Shown: positions 33,145-41,724 of the stretch, piece after piece
How the letters are laid out: every line of letters starts with the position of its first letter
How positions within the stretch are numbered: position 1 is the stretch's first letter
Assembly: GCA_944383695.1 (NCBI GenBank)
Contig: CALWQP010000026.1
Coordinates: 1 to 43,068, forward strand
Length of the DNA: 43,068 bases
Direction: 5' to 3'
Source of the DNA: an uncultured Mediterraneibacter sp.
GTDB taxonomy: Bacteria; Bacillota; Clostridia; Lachnospirales; Lachnospiraceae
The notes under the pieces: generated by a model
The model's database searches: none
What the model was told of the DNA's origin: nothing
The model's input: only the letters and a program-made list of their open reading frames with translations
Program-made: the position numbers and the translations under genes

Positions 33145-33972
33145 TTAAATAGAGGAACGTATTCTGATCCGGATTCTTATGATCTGTCCTTCTTTTTCTG
33201 AGCTTCCTACTTCGTCGATGAGCCTTTCTTCACAGGCGCCACCGATGATCTGAGAGTGGGTTTCTTCTATGAAATTAAATATTCGGCTATAAACCGCTGC
33301 CGTGTCTTCCAGCCCGCCTTGTCCATAGGCAGTTATATATTGTCCCGCGGGAAGGATTCTGTTCGCGTATCGGGCATCGTTGACATAAGCTATGATATTG
33401 GAGACTTCTTTGGTCTGTTTTTTTATCAGACTGTCTTTGGGTACAAGATATCCTTCTGGATATCCAAAAGAAATCTGCTTTTTCTTACATTTCATATAAA
33501 AATCCAGCCATGTGTCATCCGGGATATGAGCCCGGTCTGCCCGGAAATCATTGCTGATAAAGACCGGAGTTTCATCAAAATGTGTGATCTGGACTGCATC
33601 CATATCCTCTCCACATCCTTCTTCCAGCTTTTGGAGCTTGATATTAAGCATATCCCGCACCGACTGAAGTTCTTTTATTTTCCGGCTCAGATGAACGCCC
33701 TGTTCCTTTAGCAGGGCGATGGCGTTTTCCGGCGTAATGTCTGATGTGTATTGCCTGACCTGAGAGAGGGGCATTCCAAGTTCCTTCAAAATATTGATCA
33801 CGGAAATGATATAAATCTGCTCATGGGCATAGTACCGGTATCCGTTTGGCGCGGTGTATTTTGGGGAAAATACTCCGGTATTATCATAAAAGATCAATGC
33901 TTTTCTGCTGATTTCCGAGATGCGGGAGAACTCGCTTATCGTAAGGAGACGGCTTTTTTTATTCTCATCCAT
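33145..33972 (-). CDS. MerR-family regulator with effector domain
   Basis: A 275-residue regulator. The MerR helix-turn-helix is at the N-terminus (LLTISEFSRISEISRKALIF then YDNTGVFSPKY, NGYRYYAHEQI), followed by the dimer coiled coil (95-125) and a C-terminal domain of the GyrI/BmrR-like drug-binding type (about 130-265). It is divergent from a MATE exporter whose promoter has a 19-base spacer, so it likely activates that gene on binding a drug or metabolite. The last residues RIRIRIRSSI are a low-complexity end, perhaps produced by the deletion that left the fragment downstream. Confidence 0.88.
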   Translation of the reverse strand: MDENKKSRLLTISEFSRISEISRKALIFYDNTGVFSPKYTAPNGYRYYAHEQIYIISVINILKELGMPLSQVRQYTSDITPENAIALLKEQGVHLSRKIKELQSVRDMLNIKLQKLEEGCGEDMDAVQITHFDETPVFISNDFRADRAHIPDDTWLDFYMKCKKKQISFGYPEGYLVPKDSLIKKQTKEVSNIIAYVNDARYANRILPAGQYITAYGQGGLEDTAAVYSRIFNFIEETHSQIIGGACEERLIDEVGSSEKEGQIIRIRIRIRSSI

Positions 33973-33988
33973 TTTATAAATCTTCCTC

Positions 33989-34019
33989 TTGACTGTCTAG
34001 TTACTATACAGAATATACT
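33989..34019 (+). promoter_or_regulatory. MerR-type promoter of the first MATE exporter
   Basis: TTGACT (33989-33994), a 19-base spacer, TATACT (34014-34019). The spacer holds a dyad, CTGTCTAG-TTA-CTATACAG (33993-34011), with 7 of 8 pairs. A long spacer with a central dyad is the hallmark of promoters that MerR proteins untwist to activate; the regulator gene starts 17 bases away on the other strand. Confidence 0.85.
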
Positions 34020-34112
34020 GTGTTACGCGGCAGATGTCAAGAAGCTGCTCTGGTCTGATATGCCCGGCTTTTTCCGGCGATCAGGATAAATCGATTTCAG
34101 GAGGAAAACATA

Positions 34113-35435
34113 ATGAATTCAAAGAACAGGCAGATCCTTTCCTACATACTTCCTTCAGCAGGAGGGCTGTGCGTCACTTATCTGTACAATATCGTGGACG
34201 GAATCTTCGTAGGCCGCGGCGTAGGCGCGCTGGCGCTGGCGGCGGTCAATATCACGGTTCCGTTTATTACTACACTGGTGGCTATTTCCACCTTGTTCGC
34301 CATGGGTGGCTCCACAGTCATTGCGATCCGCCTTGGGAGAGGGGACAAGAAGGGGGCAAACGATGCATTCATGACAGCGCTGGTGCTGACTTTTCTGCTT
34401 TCAATCCTTTTGCTGATCGTGGGAATGGCGTTCCCCGAGCAGATCGCGCGTCTGTGCGGGAGCAGTGATGCTGTTCTGCCGCTGGCGAAAGAGTATCTGT
34501 TTTTCTACACGGCATTTGCAATTCCGTTTCTTCTGAGTAACTGTCTGGCGATCTTTGTCCGAAATGACGGCGCGCCGGGACTGGCGTTCTGGGGAATGTG
34601 CGCGGGAGCGGTGGCGAATATATTCCTGGACTGGCTCTTTATTTTCCCCATGCAGATGGGAATCATGGGAGCGGCGGTGGCTTCCGGACTGGGACAGGCA
34701 CTTTCCTTCGTGATCCTGATCAGTCACTTTATCGGGAAGAAAGGCGACCTGAGAATATGCAGATATACGAATTCATTTGCACTGGTTAAAAAAATCTGCA
34801 ACAGGGGAGTCCCGGAGTGCTTCTCCCAGTTGAACACACCTGTTACGGCATTCTGCTATAACTGGGTACTGGCTGGCACTCTGGGAGATATGGGTGTGGC
34901 GACATTCAGTGTGTTAAGCTTTATCTATTCACTGGCAAATGCCATACTCTCCGGTGTGGCGCAGAGACTTCAGCCATTGTGGGGACAGGCGTTCGGCAAG
35001 AAAAAGCAGGAAGAACTGAGGACTGATTTTCGTGCAGGTTTAAAAATCAATCTGACTGCTTCAGCAGTAATCTATGTCATCCTTGCGGTATTCCGTGTTC
35101 CGGTGGTGACACTGTTTAACAATGAGCCGGAACTGGTAGACATGGCGTCCGGCGCTCTTCCGGTGTTTGCGGTGTCGTTCCTGTTTATGGCGGTGAATCT
35201 GATCTTTACAGCTTACTATTATTCGACCAAACAGACATGGAAATCCAATATCATTGCAGTCAGCAGAGGAATCATGGTGAAGGCAGCGGCAATCTTCTTC
35301 GTGCCGGTGCTGCTCGGTGAAACATGGGTGTGGGCATCCGCGGCAGCAGCGGAAGCGGTCACCCTGATCATTATCCGGGTAATACAGGTCGCTGCAGCGG
35401 ATAAGAAAAAAACTGGTGCAGAAAAAGGAGAATAG
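34113..35435 (+). CDS. MATE-family multidrug exporter
   Basis: A 440-residue membrane protein with about 12 hydrophobic segments in two similar halves, the MATE fold. NIVDGIFVGRGVGALALAAV near the N-terminus and the second-half counterpart around 235-260 are family signatures. MATE proteins export cationic drugs or metabolites using Na+ or H+. The RBS is CAGGAGGA. The promoter upstream has MerR features, so it should be induced by the ligand of the divergent regulator. It is the first of two MATE genes, only moderately similar, 157 bases apart. Confidence 0.93.
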   Translation: MNSKNRQILSYILPSAGGLCVTYLYNIVDGIFVGRGVGALALAAVNITVPFITTLVAISTLFAMGGSTVIAIRLGRGDKKGANDAFMTALVLTFLLSILLLIVGMAFPEQIARLCGSSDAVLPLAKEYLFFYTAFAIPFLLSNCLAIFVRNDGAPGLAFWGMCAGAVANIFLDWLFIFPMQMGIMGAAVASGLGQALSFVILISHFIGKKGDLRICRYTNSFALVKKICNRGVPECFSQLNTPVTAFCYNWVLAGTLGDMGVATFSVLSFIYSLANAILSGVAQRLQPLWGQAFGKKKQEELRTDFRAGLKINLTASAVIYVILAVFRVPVVTLFNNEPELVDMASGALPVFAVSFLFMAVNLIFTAYYYSTKQTWKSNIIAVSRGIMVKAAAIFFVPVLLGETWVWASAAAAEAVTLIIIRVIQVAAADKKKTGAEKGE

Positions 35436-35447
35436 AGTAAAAACCTG

Positions 35448-35475
35448 TTGACAATAAAAATATAAGTATTATAAT
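35448..35475 (+). promoter_or_regulatory. Consensus sigma-A promoter before the second MATE gene
   Basis: TTGACA (35448-35453), 16 bases, TATAAT (35470-35475): both hexamers are perfect. The start should fall near 35482, giving an untranslated leader of about 110 bases before the ATG at 35592, which contains the terminator described next. Confidence 0.9.
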
Positions 35476-35481
35476 AGGTGA

Positions 35482-35570
35482 TGCTTGCTCGGAGGCAAAT
35501 CATTCAGAAGAAATGATAAGCCGGATAAGGCACAGGCTGAAACGCCTGCCCCTTATCCGGCTTTCTTTAT
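35482..35570 (+). ncRNA. Structured leader ending in a terminator (second copy of the 52-base element)
   Basis: From the predicted start the RNA has three hairpins: TTGC/GCAA (35485-35498), ATCATT/AATGAT (35499-35517) and a long stem GCCGGATAAGG / CCTTATCCGGC (35520-35530 with 35551-35561) whose interior carries CAGGC/GCCTG, followed by CTTTCTTTAT. The last is a strong intrinsic terminator placed before the MATE gene. It could be an attenuator or riboswitch, or a roughly 85-base sRNA with read-through. I do not match it to a known riboswitch class. Bases 35503-35554 recur at 32669-32720. Confidence 0.6.
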
Positions 35571-35591
35571 GTTTGAAGGGAGGCATTTACA

Positions 35592-36935
35592 ATGGATTTT
35601 CTGAATGGCAAGATCAAAACAATCTATTATAAGTACCTTGTGGCGGCCTTTGGAAGCGCCCTGATCACCTCGATCTACTCGATCGTCGACATGGCGATGG
35701 TAGGGCAGTACCACGGTCCGGACGGCTCTGCGGCACTGGCGGTGGTGAACCCGGTCTGGAATATCATTTACAGCCTGGGGCTTCTTATGGGAATCGGCGG
35801 CTCGGTGCTCTTCAGCGCCATGAGAGGAAAGACCGAGGGAAAAGAAGACCGCTCAAACGAATATTTTACGGCGTCTGTGATCGGAGCCGTCATCCTTGCG
35901 GTCATTGTCTGGATTGTAATCGGTTTTTTTGATAAACAGCTTTTGATCGCATTCGGAGCAGAAGAGAATCTGCTTCCCCTGGCGAGAGAATATGTACTTC
36001 CGGTAAAATTTGCGGTGCCGCTCTTCCTTTTCAACCAGATGCTGGCGGCGTATTTAAGAAATGACAAGAACCCGGGGCTTGCAACAGCGGCAGTGTTATC
36101 CGGCGGTATTTTTAACATATTCGGGGATTATTTCTTTGTCTTTACATGCGATATGGGAGCCTTCGGCGCGGGACTTGCAACGGCTATCGGGTCGGGGATC
36201 ACCTTTATTGTGATGCTCTCCCATTTCTTTACAAAGAAGAATACCCTCCGTCTCATGAAGCCGGAGAAGCTTTTCGGCAAACTGAGAGAAATCTGCGTGA
36301 CCGGATTTTCCACGTTTTTCATCGATGTGGCGATGGGTATCCTCACGATCCTGTTTAACAGGCAGATCGTGAAATATCTGGGAACCGATGCGCTTGCCGT
36401 ATATGGCATCATAGTGAATATCAGCTCCTTTGTGCAGTGCTGCGCGTACAGCGTGGGGCAGGCGGCACAGCCCATTATCTCCACCAACTTCGGCGCAGGA
36501 AACGGCAGGAGGATACGCGAGACTCTCAAGTATGCACTGGGCACAGCAGCGGTTTTCAGTATCTTCTGGACCGCGCTCAGCCTGGCAGCTCCGAATTTAT
36601 ATGTGCGGATCTTCATGTCGCCCACAGAGGAAATACTGCGGATCGCACCCAGGATCATCCGATGTTACAGCATCTCCTTTTTGCTGCTGCCGCTCAATAT
36701 ATTCTCTACATATTATTTCCAGGCAATGCTCAAGCCTAAGGCGGCATTCATCGTCTCGGTGGCAAGGGGACTTGTGGTCAGCGGTATTTTCATATACCTG
36801 CTTCCGATCATCGCCGGACCGGACTCTATCTGGTTCGCCATGGTATTCACAGAGGCGATCGTGGCGGTATATGTGGTAAATAAAATGCTCAGATATACGA
36901 GAGAGATCAGTAGGAAAACGGAGGTGTCAGCATGA
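35592..36935 (+). CDS. MATE-family exporter, second copy
   Basis: A 447-residue MATE protein with 12 predicted membrane segments. IYSIVDMAMVGQYHGPDGSA and LAVVNPVWNIIYSLGLLMGI near the N-terminus are typical. It belongs to the same family as the upstream gene, but the two are not recent duplicates. The RBS is GGGAGGC. Its own promoter and terminator-bearing leader set it apart from the MerR-controlled copy. It overlaps the kinase-like gene downstream by ATGA, a pairing I have seen in other Firmicutes genomes from memory. Confidence 0.93.
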   Translation: MDFLNGKIKTIYYKYLVAAFGSALITSIYSIVDMAMVGQYHGPDGSAALAVVNPVWNIIYSLGLLMGIGGSVLFSAMRGKTEGKEDRSNEYFTASVIGAVILAVIVWIVIGFFDKQLLIAFGAEENLLPLAREYVLPVKFAVPLFLFNQMLAAYLRNDKNPGLATAAVLSGGIFNIFGDYFFVFTCDMGAFGAGLATAIGSGITFIVMLSHFFTKKNTLRLMKPEKLFGKLREICVTGFSTFFIDVAMGILTILFNRQIVKYLGTDALAVYGIIVNISSFVQCCAYSVGQAAQPIISTNFGAGNGRRIRETLKYALGTAAVFSIFWTALSLAAPNLYVRIFMSPTEEILRIAPRIIRCYSISFLLLPLNIFSTYYFQAMLKPKAAFIVSVARGLVVSGIFIYLLPIIAGPDSIWFAMVFTEAIVAVYVVNKMLRYTREISRKTEVSA

Positions 36936-37534
36936 ACAGAATCATCACAGTGAGTCGTGAATTCGGTAGCGGCGGGAGAGAGTTCGGGCGGCGACTGTCC
37001 GAAGCACTGGGAATCGCGTACTATGACCACGAGATTATAACAGAGATCGCGAAGCGAACTTCGCTTTCCGAAAGGTATGTGCAGGATATTGTGGAGCATA
37101 ATCCGATCCGGTCTTTCCCGATCACCATTGGCAGGAGCTTTTATCCGGCGCCGAACCCTGTCTTTGAGCAGAGTATCTCTGTCTATCAGAAACAGACAGA
37201 GATCATTGAGGAAATGGCGTCAAAATCCGACTGCGTGATCGTAGGCCGGTGCGCGGATTACATCCTGAAGGAACAGTCGCCGTTTCGGATCTTCGTATAT
37301 GCGGATATTAAGAGCCGGATAAGCCGGTGCAGGGAGAGAGATTCCCAAAATGCGCTGTCGGATAAAGAGATCAAGGAAAATATCGCACTGATCGACAAGA
37401 AGCGTGGGAAATATTACAGGGACTATACAGGAAAGCAGTGGGGAGACAGACTGAACTACGACCTGTGTATTAATACGACTAATATGTCCATCAAAGAGAT
37501 GGTTCCCGTGATCGCGAAACTTTTTACAACATAA
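36932..37534 (+). CDS. Cytidylate kinase-like family protein
   Basis: A 200-residue P-loop-type protein. ITVSREFGSGGREFGRRLSE at the start is the modified Walker A of the cytidylate-kinase-like family; YYDHEIITEIAKR, CVIVGRCADYIL and RDYTGKQWGDRLNYDLCINT follow in family order. Substrate is unknown; it is not the housekeeping cytidylate kinase (Cmk), which lacks this pattern. It is translationally coupled to the MATE gene by an ATGA overlap. A terminator follows. Confidence 0.87.
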   Translation: MNRIITVSREFGSGGREFGRRLSEALGIAYYDHEIITEIAKRTSLSERYVQDIVEHNPIRSFPITIGRSFYPAPNPVFEQSISVYQKQTEIIEEMASKSDCVIVGRCADYILKEQSPFRIFVYADIKSRISRCRERDSQNALSDKEIKENIALIDKKRGKYYRDYTGKQWGDRLNYDLCINTTNMSIKEMVPVIAKLFTT

Positions 37535-37589
37535 ATGAATCATCTGAGGACCAGCAGCCGCAGCTGCAGAGTCGGAGAAGATGTCGGGT

Positions 37590-37628
37590 GCGCCCGGTTA
37601 TTGTCAGGATAACCGGGCGCATATTTTA
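37590..37628 (+). terminator. Intrinsic terminator of the MATE-2 operon
   Basis: A perfect 11-bp GC-rich stem (GCGCCCGGTTA at 37590-37600 with its complement at 37610-37620), loop of 9 bases, then ATATTTTA. It is 56 bases after the stop of the cytidylate-kinase-like gene. Confidence 0.85.
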
Positions 37629-37796
37629 TGCGATACGCCCGGAGGGCGACCGCCGTGCTTGCACGAGCGGGCATCCGACGGGCAACGGACAGCGAGCGGC
37701 TTTGCCGTGAGCCGCCCGAGGTATCGCGCTAATCGGATAGGGGGAAGGAACTTCCCCTATCCGATTGGCCTCAGGAAGGTTCCCAGAACCTGACTG
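37629..37796. other. Highly structured non-coding block
   Basis: GC-rich, with nested inverted repeats: GCGATAC (37630-37636) pairs with GTATCGC (37721-37727) around several GC hairpins (for example CGGC/GCCG and GCGGC/GCCGC between 37696 and 37715); then a long hairpin AATCGGATAGGGG...CCCCTATCCGATT (37731-37766) and a short one, AGGTTC-CCA-GAACCT. The open frame on the plus strand (37581-37793) is an artefact of composition. The architecture suits a repetitive extragenic element or structured RNA. I cannot name a class. Confidence 0.6.
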
Positions 37797-37877
37797 ACAG
37801 TTTTATGGATGGCATCAGACGTGGACAGAAGTGCCGGTCTGTTGACCATAGATATGAAAAAGAAAGGAAGGCAGATT

Positions 37878-39611
37878 ATGAGATTAGTCTTAAAATTTCT
37901 GAAACCACACTGGAAACTCTGTGTGGTCACCGTTTTACTTTTGATCATCGACGTCGCAGGGGCGCTGTATATCCCTACACTGGCGGCGGAGATACTGAAC
38001 CAGGGAACTTCAGGCGCTACATTTGATGCGCTGCTTGGCACAGGTGCTCAGATGGCGGCAGCATCCCTCCTGTCAGGAGTATGCGCTATCACAGGCGGCT
38101 ATACCTGCGCCATGCTCTCGGCAAGGCTGGGAAAAGACATGAGAGTAGCTGTCTATGAAAAGTCCCTGAAGCTGTCTATTTATGATTTCCGGCAGTTTGG
38201 GACCGCTTCCATCACGACGCGTACTGTGTCTGACATTACGACAATCCAGTTCGCAGTCACAAGCTGCATCCAGATGATCCTGCCGGTACCGGTCATCTTC
38301 GTGATCGCGCTGGCGCTCTCTTTCAGCCTGGATGTGGAGATGGGATTTATCCTGCTTGCCGTGGTGCTTGTGGTACTGATTCTTGCATTCATCATTATAA
38401 AGAGCGCATCGCCTCTCTTCAAGCGGCTGCAGAAGCTGCTTGACCGCATGAGCACAGTGCTGCTGGAAAATATCACAGGCGTCAGGGTAGTCCGTGCGTT
38501 TAACAACGAGAGAAGAGAAGAAAAACGTATGGCAGAGTCCTTCGCAAACTATGCGGACACATCGATCAGGGCAAACCGCCGTTTTGCCAACCTGGACGGA
38601 CTCTCCTTCTTCTGTATTAATTTCTTCGTAGTGACCGTCTACTGGCTCAGTGGAGGGCGCATCAGCTCAGGGCATCTCCAGATCGGCGATATTACCGCTG
38701 TGATCGAGTACGCAATGATGGTGCTCTTCTTCCTGATGATGGCGCAGATGGTCATCCTGACCCTGCCCCGCGCTCTGGAGTGCTGTGAGAGGATCCGCGA
38801 GGTGCTGGACCACTCTCCTGAGATCACGGACATGGTGACAGAGAACCCGAAAGAAACAGAGGCGGACGATAAGGATAAAGAAGTGCTTTCATTCCGGGAT
38901 GTGTCCTTCCGGTTCGCGGACGCGGAGGAAAATACACTTCACCGTCTGAACTTTACCTGCCGGAGAGGAGAGACGACAGCGATCATCGGAGGCACCGGAA
39001 GCGGAAAGTCCACGATCGCGCTCCTGATGCTGAGATTCCACGATGTGACCGCGGGGAGCATCCGGCTGAACGGAACAGATATCCGTCAGGTAACTCAGGA
39101 ATATCTGAGAGATCATATCGGTTATGTGCAGCAGAAAGCATGGCTTTTCTCCGGGACGATCGCAGATAACTTACGCTACAGCAGCCCGGAGGCAACAGAC
39201 GAGGAGCTGATGCATGCAGCAGACGTGGCGCAAGCAGGAGATTTCATACGTTCCCTTCCGGATGGCCTGAACTCCTATGTGGCACAGGGCGGGACCAACT
39301 TCTCAGGAGGACAGAAGCAGCGTCTTTCTATCGCGAGAGCGCTCGTCAAGAAGCCGGAGCTCTATATCTTCGACGACAGCTTCTCAGCGCTGGACTTCAA
39401 GACAGACGCAGCGCTCAGAAAAGCGCTTGCCCCGGAGACAAAGGATGCGGCGGTGGTGATCATCGCGCAGAGAGTCAGCTCGATCCGCCATGCAGACCAG
39501 ATCATCGTGATCAACGAGGGCGAGATGGTCGGGAAAGGAACCCATGACGAGCTGATGGAGAACTGTCCGGTATATAAGGAAATCTCAGATTCACAGACAA
39601 AGGAGGCGTAG
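37878..39611 (+). CDS. ABC exporter half with degenerate ATP site
   Basis: A 577-residue type IV ABC exporter (six membrane segments in about residues 15-290, then the ATPase domain). Walker A GGTGSGKSTI is near 371, signature NFSGGQKQRLSIARALVKKP and Walker B LYIFDDSFSALD follow. In Walker B the catalytic Glu is Asp (FDDS where FDES or LDEA is normal), so one of the two ATP sites is degenerate, as in heterodimeric exporters such as TmrAB or BmrCD. I start at ATG 37878, six bases after AGGAAGG, rather than the far upstream ATG 37809. It is paired with the next gene, 4 bases away. Confidence 0.9.
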   Translation: MRLVLKFLKPHWKLCVVTVLLLIIDVAGALYIPTLAAEILNQGTSGATFDALLGTGAQMAAASLLSGVCAITGGYTCAMLSARLGKDMRVAVYEKSLKLSIYDFRQFGTASITTRTVSDITTIQFAVTSCIQMILPVPVIFVIALALSFSLDVEMGFILLAVVLVVLILAFIIIKSASPLFKRLQKLLDRMSTVLLENITGVRVVRAFNNERREEKRMAESFANYADTSIRANRRFANLDGLSFFCINFFVVTVYWLSGGRISSGHLQIGDITAVIEYAMMVLFFLMMAQMVILTLPRALECCERIREVLDHSPEITDMVTENPKETEADDKDKEVLSFRDVSFRFADAEENTLHRLNFTCRRGETTAIIGGTGSGKSTIALLMLRFHDVTAGSIRLNGTDIRQVTQEYLRDHIGYVQQKAWLFSGTIADNLRYSSPEATDEELMHAADVAQAGDFIRSLPDGLNSYVAQGGTNFSGGQKQRLSIARALVKKPELYIFDDSFSALDFKTDAALRKALAPETKDAAVVIIAQRVSSIRHADQIIVINEGEMVGKGTHDELMENCPVYKEISDSQTKEA

Positions 39612-39615
39612 ACTT

Positions 39616-41439
39616 ATGGCACAGAATGCAAAGAAAATACAGAATGTAAATCACGTGCAGGATGTAAATAAAGCGCAGAATGTGTGGAAGACGACTGCGC
39701 GCCTTGCAGGCAGGCTCCATGGGCAGCGTATCCGGCTGACTGTGGTGGGGATCTCCATCGTGATCTATGTGGGCCTCAGCATCTGGAATCCCCTTTACAG
39801 CGCAAAGGTCATTGACCTGCTCTGGACGAATATCCAGGCAGCGTGGAAAGAGGGAACGCCGTTTGTCATCACATGGGACCACATGGGCAGAGAGCTTGCC
39901 CAGCTTACGGTACAGTATTTCTTCACATGGATTTTTTACTACCTGCAGTCCTACCTGATGGCAAACGTGGCAGAGACGCTGACCTGCACGCTCAGGACCG
40001 AGATTTCCTGCAAGCTGAACCGTCTGCCTTTGCGGTTCTTTGACCAGAACAAGGCGGGTGAGATCTTAAGCCGTGTGACCAGCGACCTGGATAAAGTCGC
40101 GGAAGTCCTGCAGACCGGACTTCTGAAACTGATCGTTGCCATCGGCACGATCATCGGCTCTCTGATCGTTATGTTCATGTACAGTGTCCCGCTGACGCTC
40201 ATTTTCCTGCTATTCATGCTGGCGGCGCTCCTGGTGACAAATACGGTGGCGAGAAAGAGCCTGGAGAGCGCCGCGGCAAGGCAGGAGACGATCGGTACTC
40301 TGACCGGTATCGCGGAAGAGTATTATAAGGGAAGAGACGTGATAAAGGCATATAACCATGAACGGCAGAGTATTGAGCAGGTAAAGGAAGCGGCGGAAGA
40401 GAACCGGCTTGCCAACCAGAAGGCAGACTTCCTTACCAACTGCGTCAACCCACTGATCCGACTTCTTACAAGGATCGCCCATGTGGTGATCGCGGTCATC
40501 GCCGGAAAAGCAATGCTGGACGGCAGGATGACAGTGGGAGTGGTCCAGGCGTTCTTCCAGTATGTGAACCAGACGGCAGAGCCCATGACAGAGGCGTCTT
40601 ATATGATCAACTCACTGCAGTCGGCGCTTGCCTCGGCGGAGAGGACCTTCGAGCTTCTGGATGAAGAGGAAGAAATCCCGGACAAAGAGGTGGCGTCAGC
40701 CATCGGCCGGGCGGAAGGCCAGATCAGCTTTGAGCATGTGAGCTTCGGGTATGACCCGGGCAAGCTTCTGATGAAAGATATCAGTTTCAAGGCAGAGCCG
40801 GGACAGAAGATTGCCGTAGTAGGGAGCACGGGAGCGGGCAAGACGACGCTGATCAACCTGCTCATGTGTTTCTATGAGATCAACGGCGGAAGCATCACCG
40901 TAGACGGCGTGCCCACCACAGAGATGAGCCGCAGCGGACTGCGCAGGAACTTCGGCATGGTGCTCCAGGACACATGGCTCTTCGGAGGAACCATCGCGGA
41001 AAACATTGCTTATGGAAGGGCGGACGCCAGCCGGGACGACATCATCGCGGCGGCAAAGGCTGCAAAGGTGTATTACTTCATCCGCACCATGCCCAAGGGC
41101 TATGACACGGTACTGGACAATGAGGCGTCCAACCTGTCCGCCGGACAGCGGCAGCTTCTCACCATTGCCAGGGTATTCCTGTGCGACCCGCCTGTCATCA
41201 TTCTGGATGAGGCGACATCCAGCGTGGATACCAGGACTGAGGTAGAGATCGGAAAGGCGATGAAAAAGCTGATGAAAGGGCGCACCAGTTTCGTAATCGC
41301 TCACCGTCTGTCCACCATCCGCGACGCGGATATGATCCTGTTCATGGAAAAGGGAAATATCATCGAGCAGGGGAACCATAAGGAACTGCTGGCGAAAGAC
41401 GGGGCTTATGCGAAGCTGTACTACAGCCAGTTTGAGTAA
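39616..41439 (+). CDS. ABC exporter half with canonical ATP site
   Basis: A 607-residue ABC exporter subunit with a longer N-terminal cytoplasmic segment (KKIQNVNHVQDVNKAQNVWK, about 1-30, with a repeated QNV/QDV pattern), six membrane segments and an ATPase domain: Walker A GSTGAGKTTL at 403, signature NLSAGQRQLLTIARVFLCDP, Walker B VIILDEATSSVD with the catalytic Glu intact, and the H-loop AHRLSTIRDADMI. It pairs with the previous subunit as a heterodimeric exporter. RBS AAAGGAGG. Substrate is unknown; the neighbouring MATE and MerR genes suggest drug or metabolite export. Confidence 0.92.
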   Translation: MAQNAKKIQNVNHVQDVNKAQNVWKTTARLAGRLHGQRIRLTVVGISIVIYVGLSIWNPLYSAKVIDLLWTNIQAAWKEGTPFVITWDHMGRELAQLTVQYFFTWIFYYLQSYLMANVAETLTCTLRTEISCKLNRLPLRFFDQNKAGEILSRVTSDLDKVAEVLQTGLLKLIVAIGTIIGSLIVMFMYSVPLTLIFLLFMLAALLVTNTVARKSLESAAARQETIGTLTGIAEEYYKGRDVIKAYNHERQSIEQVKEAAEENRLANQKADFLTNCVNPLIRLLTRIAHVVIAVIAGKAMLDGRMTVGVVQAFFQYVNQTAEPMTEASYMINSLQSALASAERTFELLDEEEEIPDKEVASAIGRAEGQISFEHVSFGYDPGKLLMKDISFKAEPGQKIAVVGSTGAGKTTLINLLMCFYEINGGSITVDGVPTTEMSRSGLRRNFGMVLQDTWLFGGTIAENIAYGRADASRDDIIAAAKAAKVYYFIRTMPKGYDTVLDNEASNLSAGQRQLLTIARVFLCDPPVIILDEATSSVDTRTEVEIGKAMKKLMKGRTSFVIAHRLSTIRDADMILFMEKGNIIEQGNHKELLAKDGAYAKLYYSQFE

Positions 41440-41529
41440 AATGAGTTTGAGCAGGAGAGAACCTGCAGAAATAGAAAGGACCGCCGGGTTTCGGCAGCGG
41501 CCCATAAGGAAGTAAAAAGAATTTTGGTC

Positions 41530-41567
41530 GGAACCGGCGTGACTTAACACGCCGGTTCCGATTCGTT
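41530..41567. terminator. Terminator between ABC exporter and the minus-strand genes
   Basis: A perfect 12-bp stem, GGAACCGGCGTG (41530-41541) with CACGCCGGTTCC (41548-41559), loop ACTTAA, then ATTCGTTT on the plus strand and T-rich sequence on the minus strand. It serves the ABC operon and perhaps the convergent transcripts. Confidence 0.8.
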
Positions 41568-41723
41568 TAAGGTCTCCTTTCCAATCTTCAAAGGAATGTG
41601 GATTTGCCCCACATAGGTGAAATGCAGGTCGATTTGAACCTGCTTCCTTCTGTTCTCCTTTAACGGGCTGTGTACCACAATCCTGCTCACAAGCTCATTG
41701 AGAATAGCGGCATCAAGTTCCAT
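41544..41723 (-). pseudogene. C-terminal remnant of a large serine recombinase
   Basis: The minus strand reads MELDAAILNELVSRIVVHSP, then LKENRRKQVQIDLHFTYVGQ and IHIPLKI, ending at 41544. From memory this is the C-terminal domain (DUF4368-type) of TnpX-like large serine recombinases. Only about 60 of roughly 550 residues remain; the catalytic domain is absent, and the methyltransferase gene abuts it one base away. It marks the end of a former integrative element, whose other edge may be near here. Confidence 0.75.
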
Positions 41724-41724
41724 T

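Noticed and set aside
35481-35516. An 11-codon leader peptide (MLARRQIIQKK) before the second MATE gene, as in ribosome-mediated attenuation.
   Set aside because: The ATG at 35481 falls at the predicted transcription start, so there is no room for a ribosome binding site; the codons also overlap the hairpins.
37581-37793. A 70-codon open frame between the kinase-like and ABC genes.
   Set aside because: It covers a terminator and nested inverted repeats, has no ribosome binding site and reads as low-complexity sequence.
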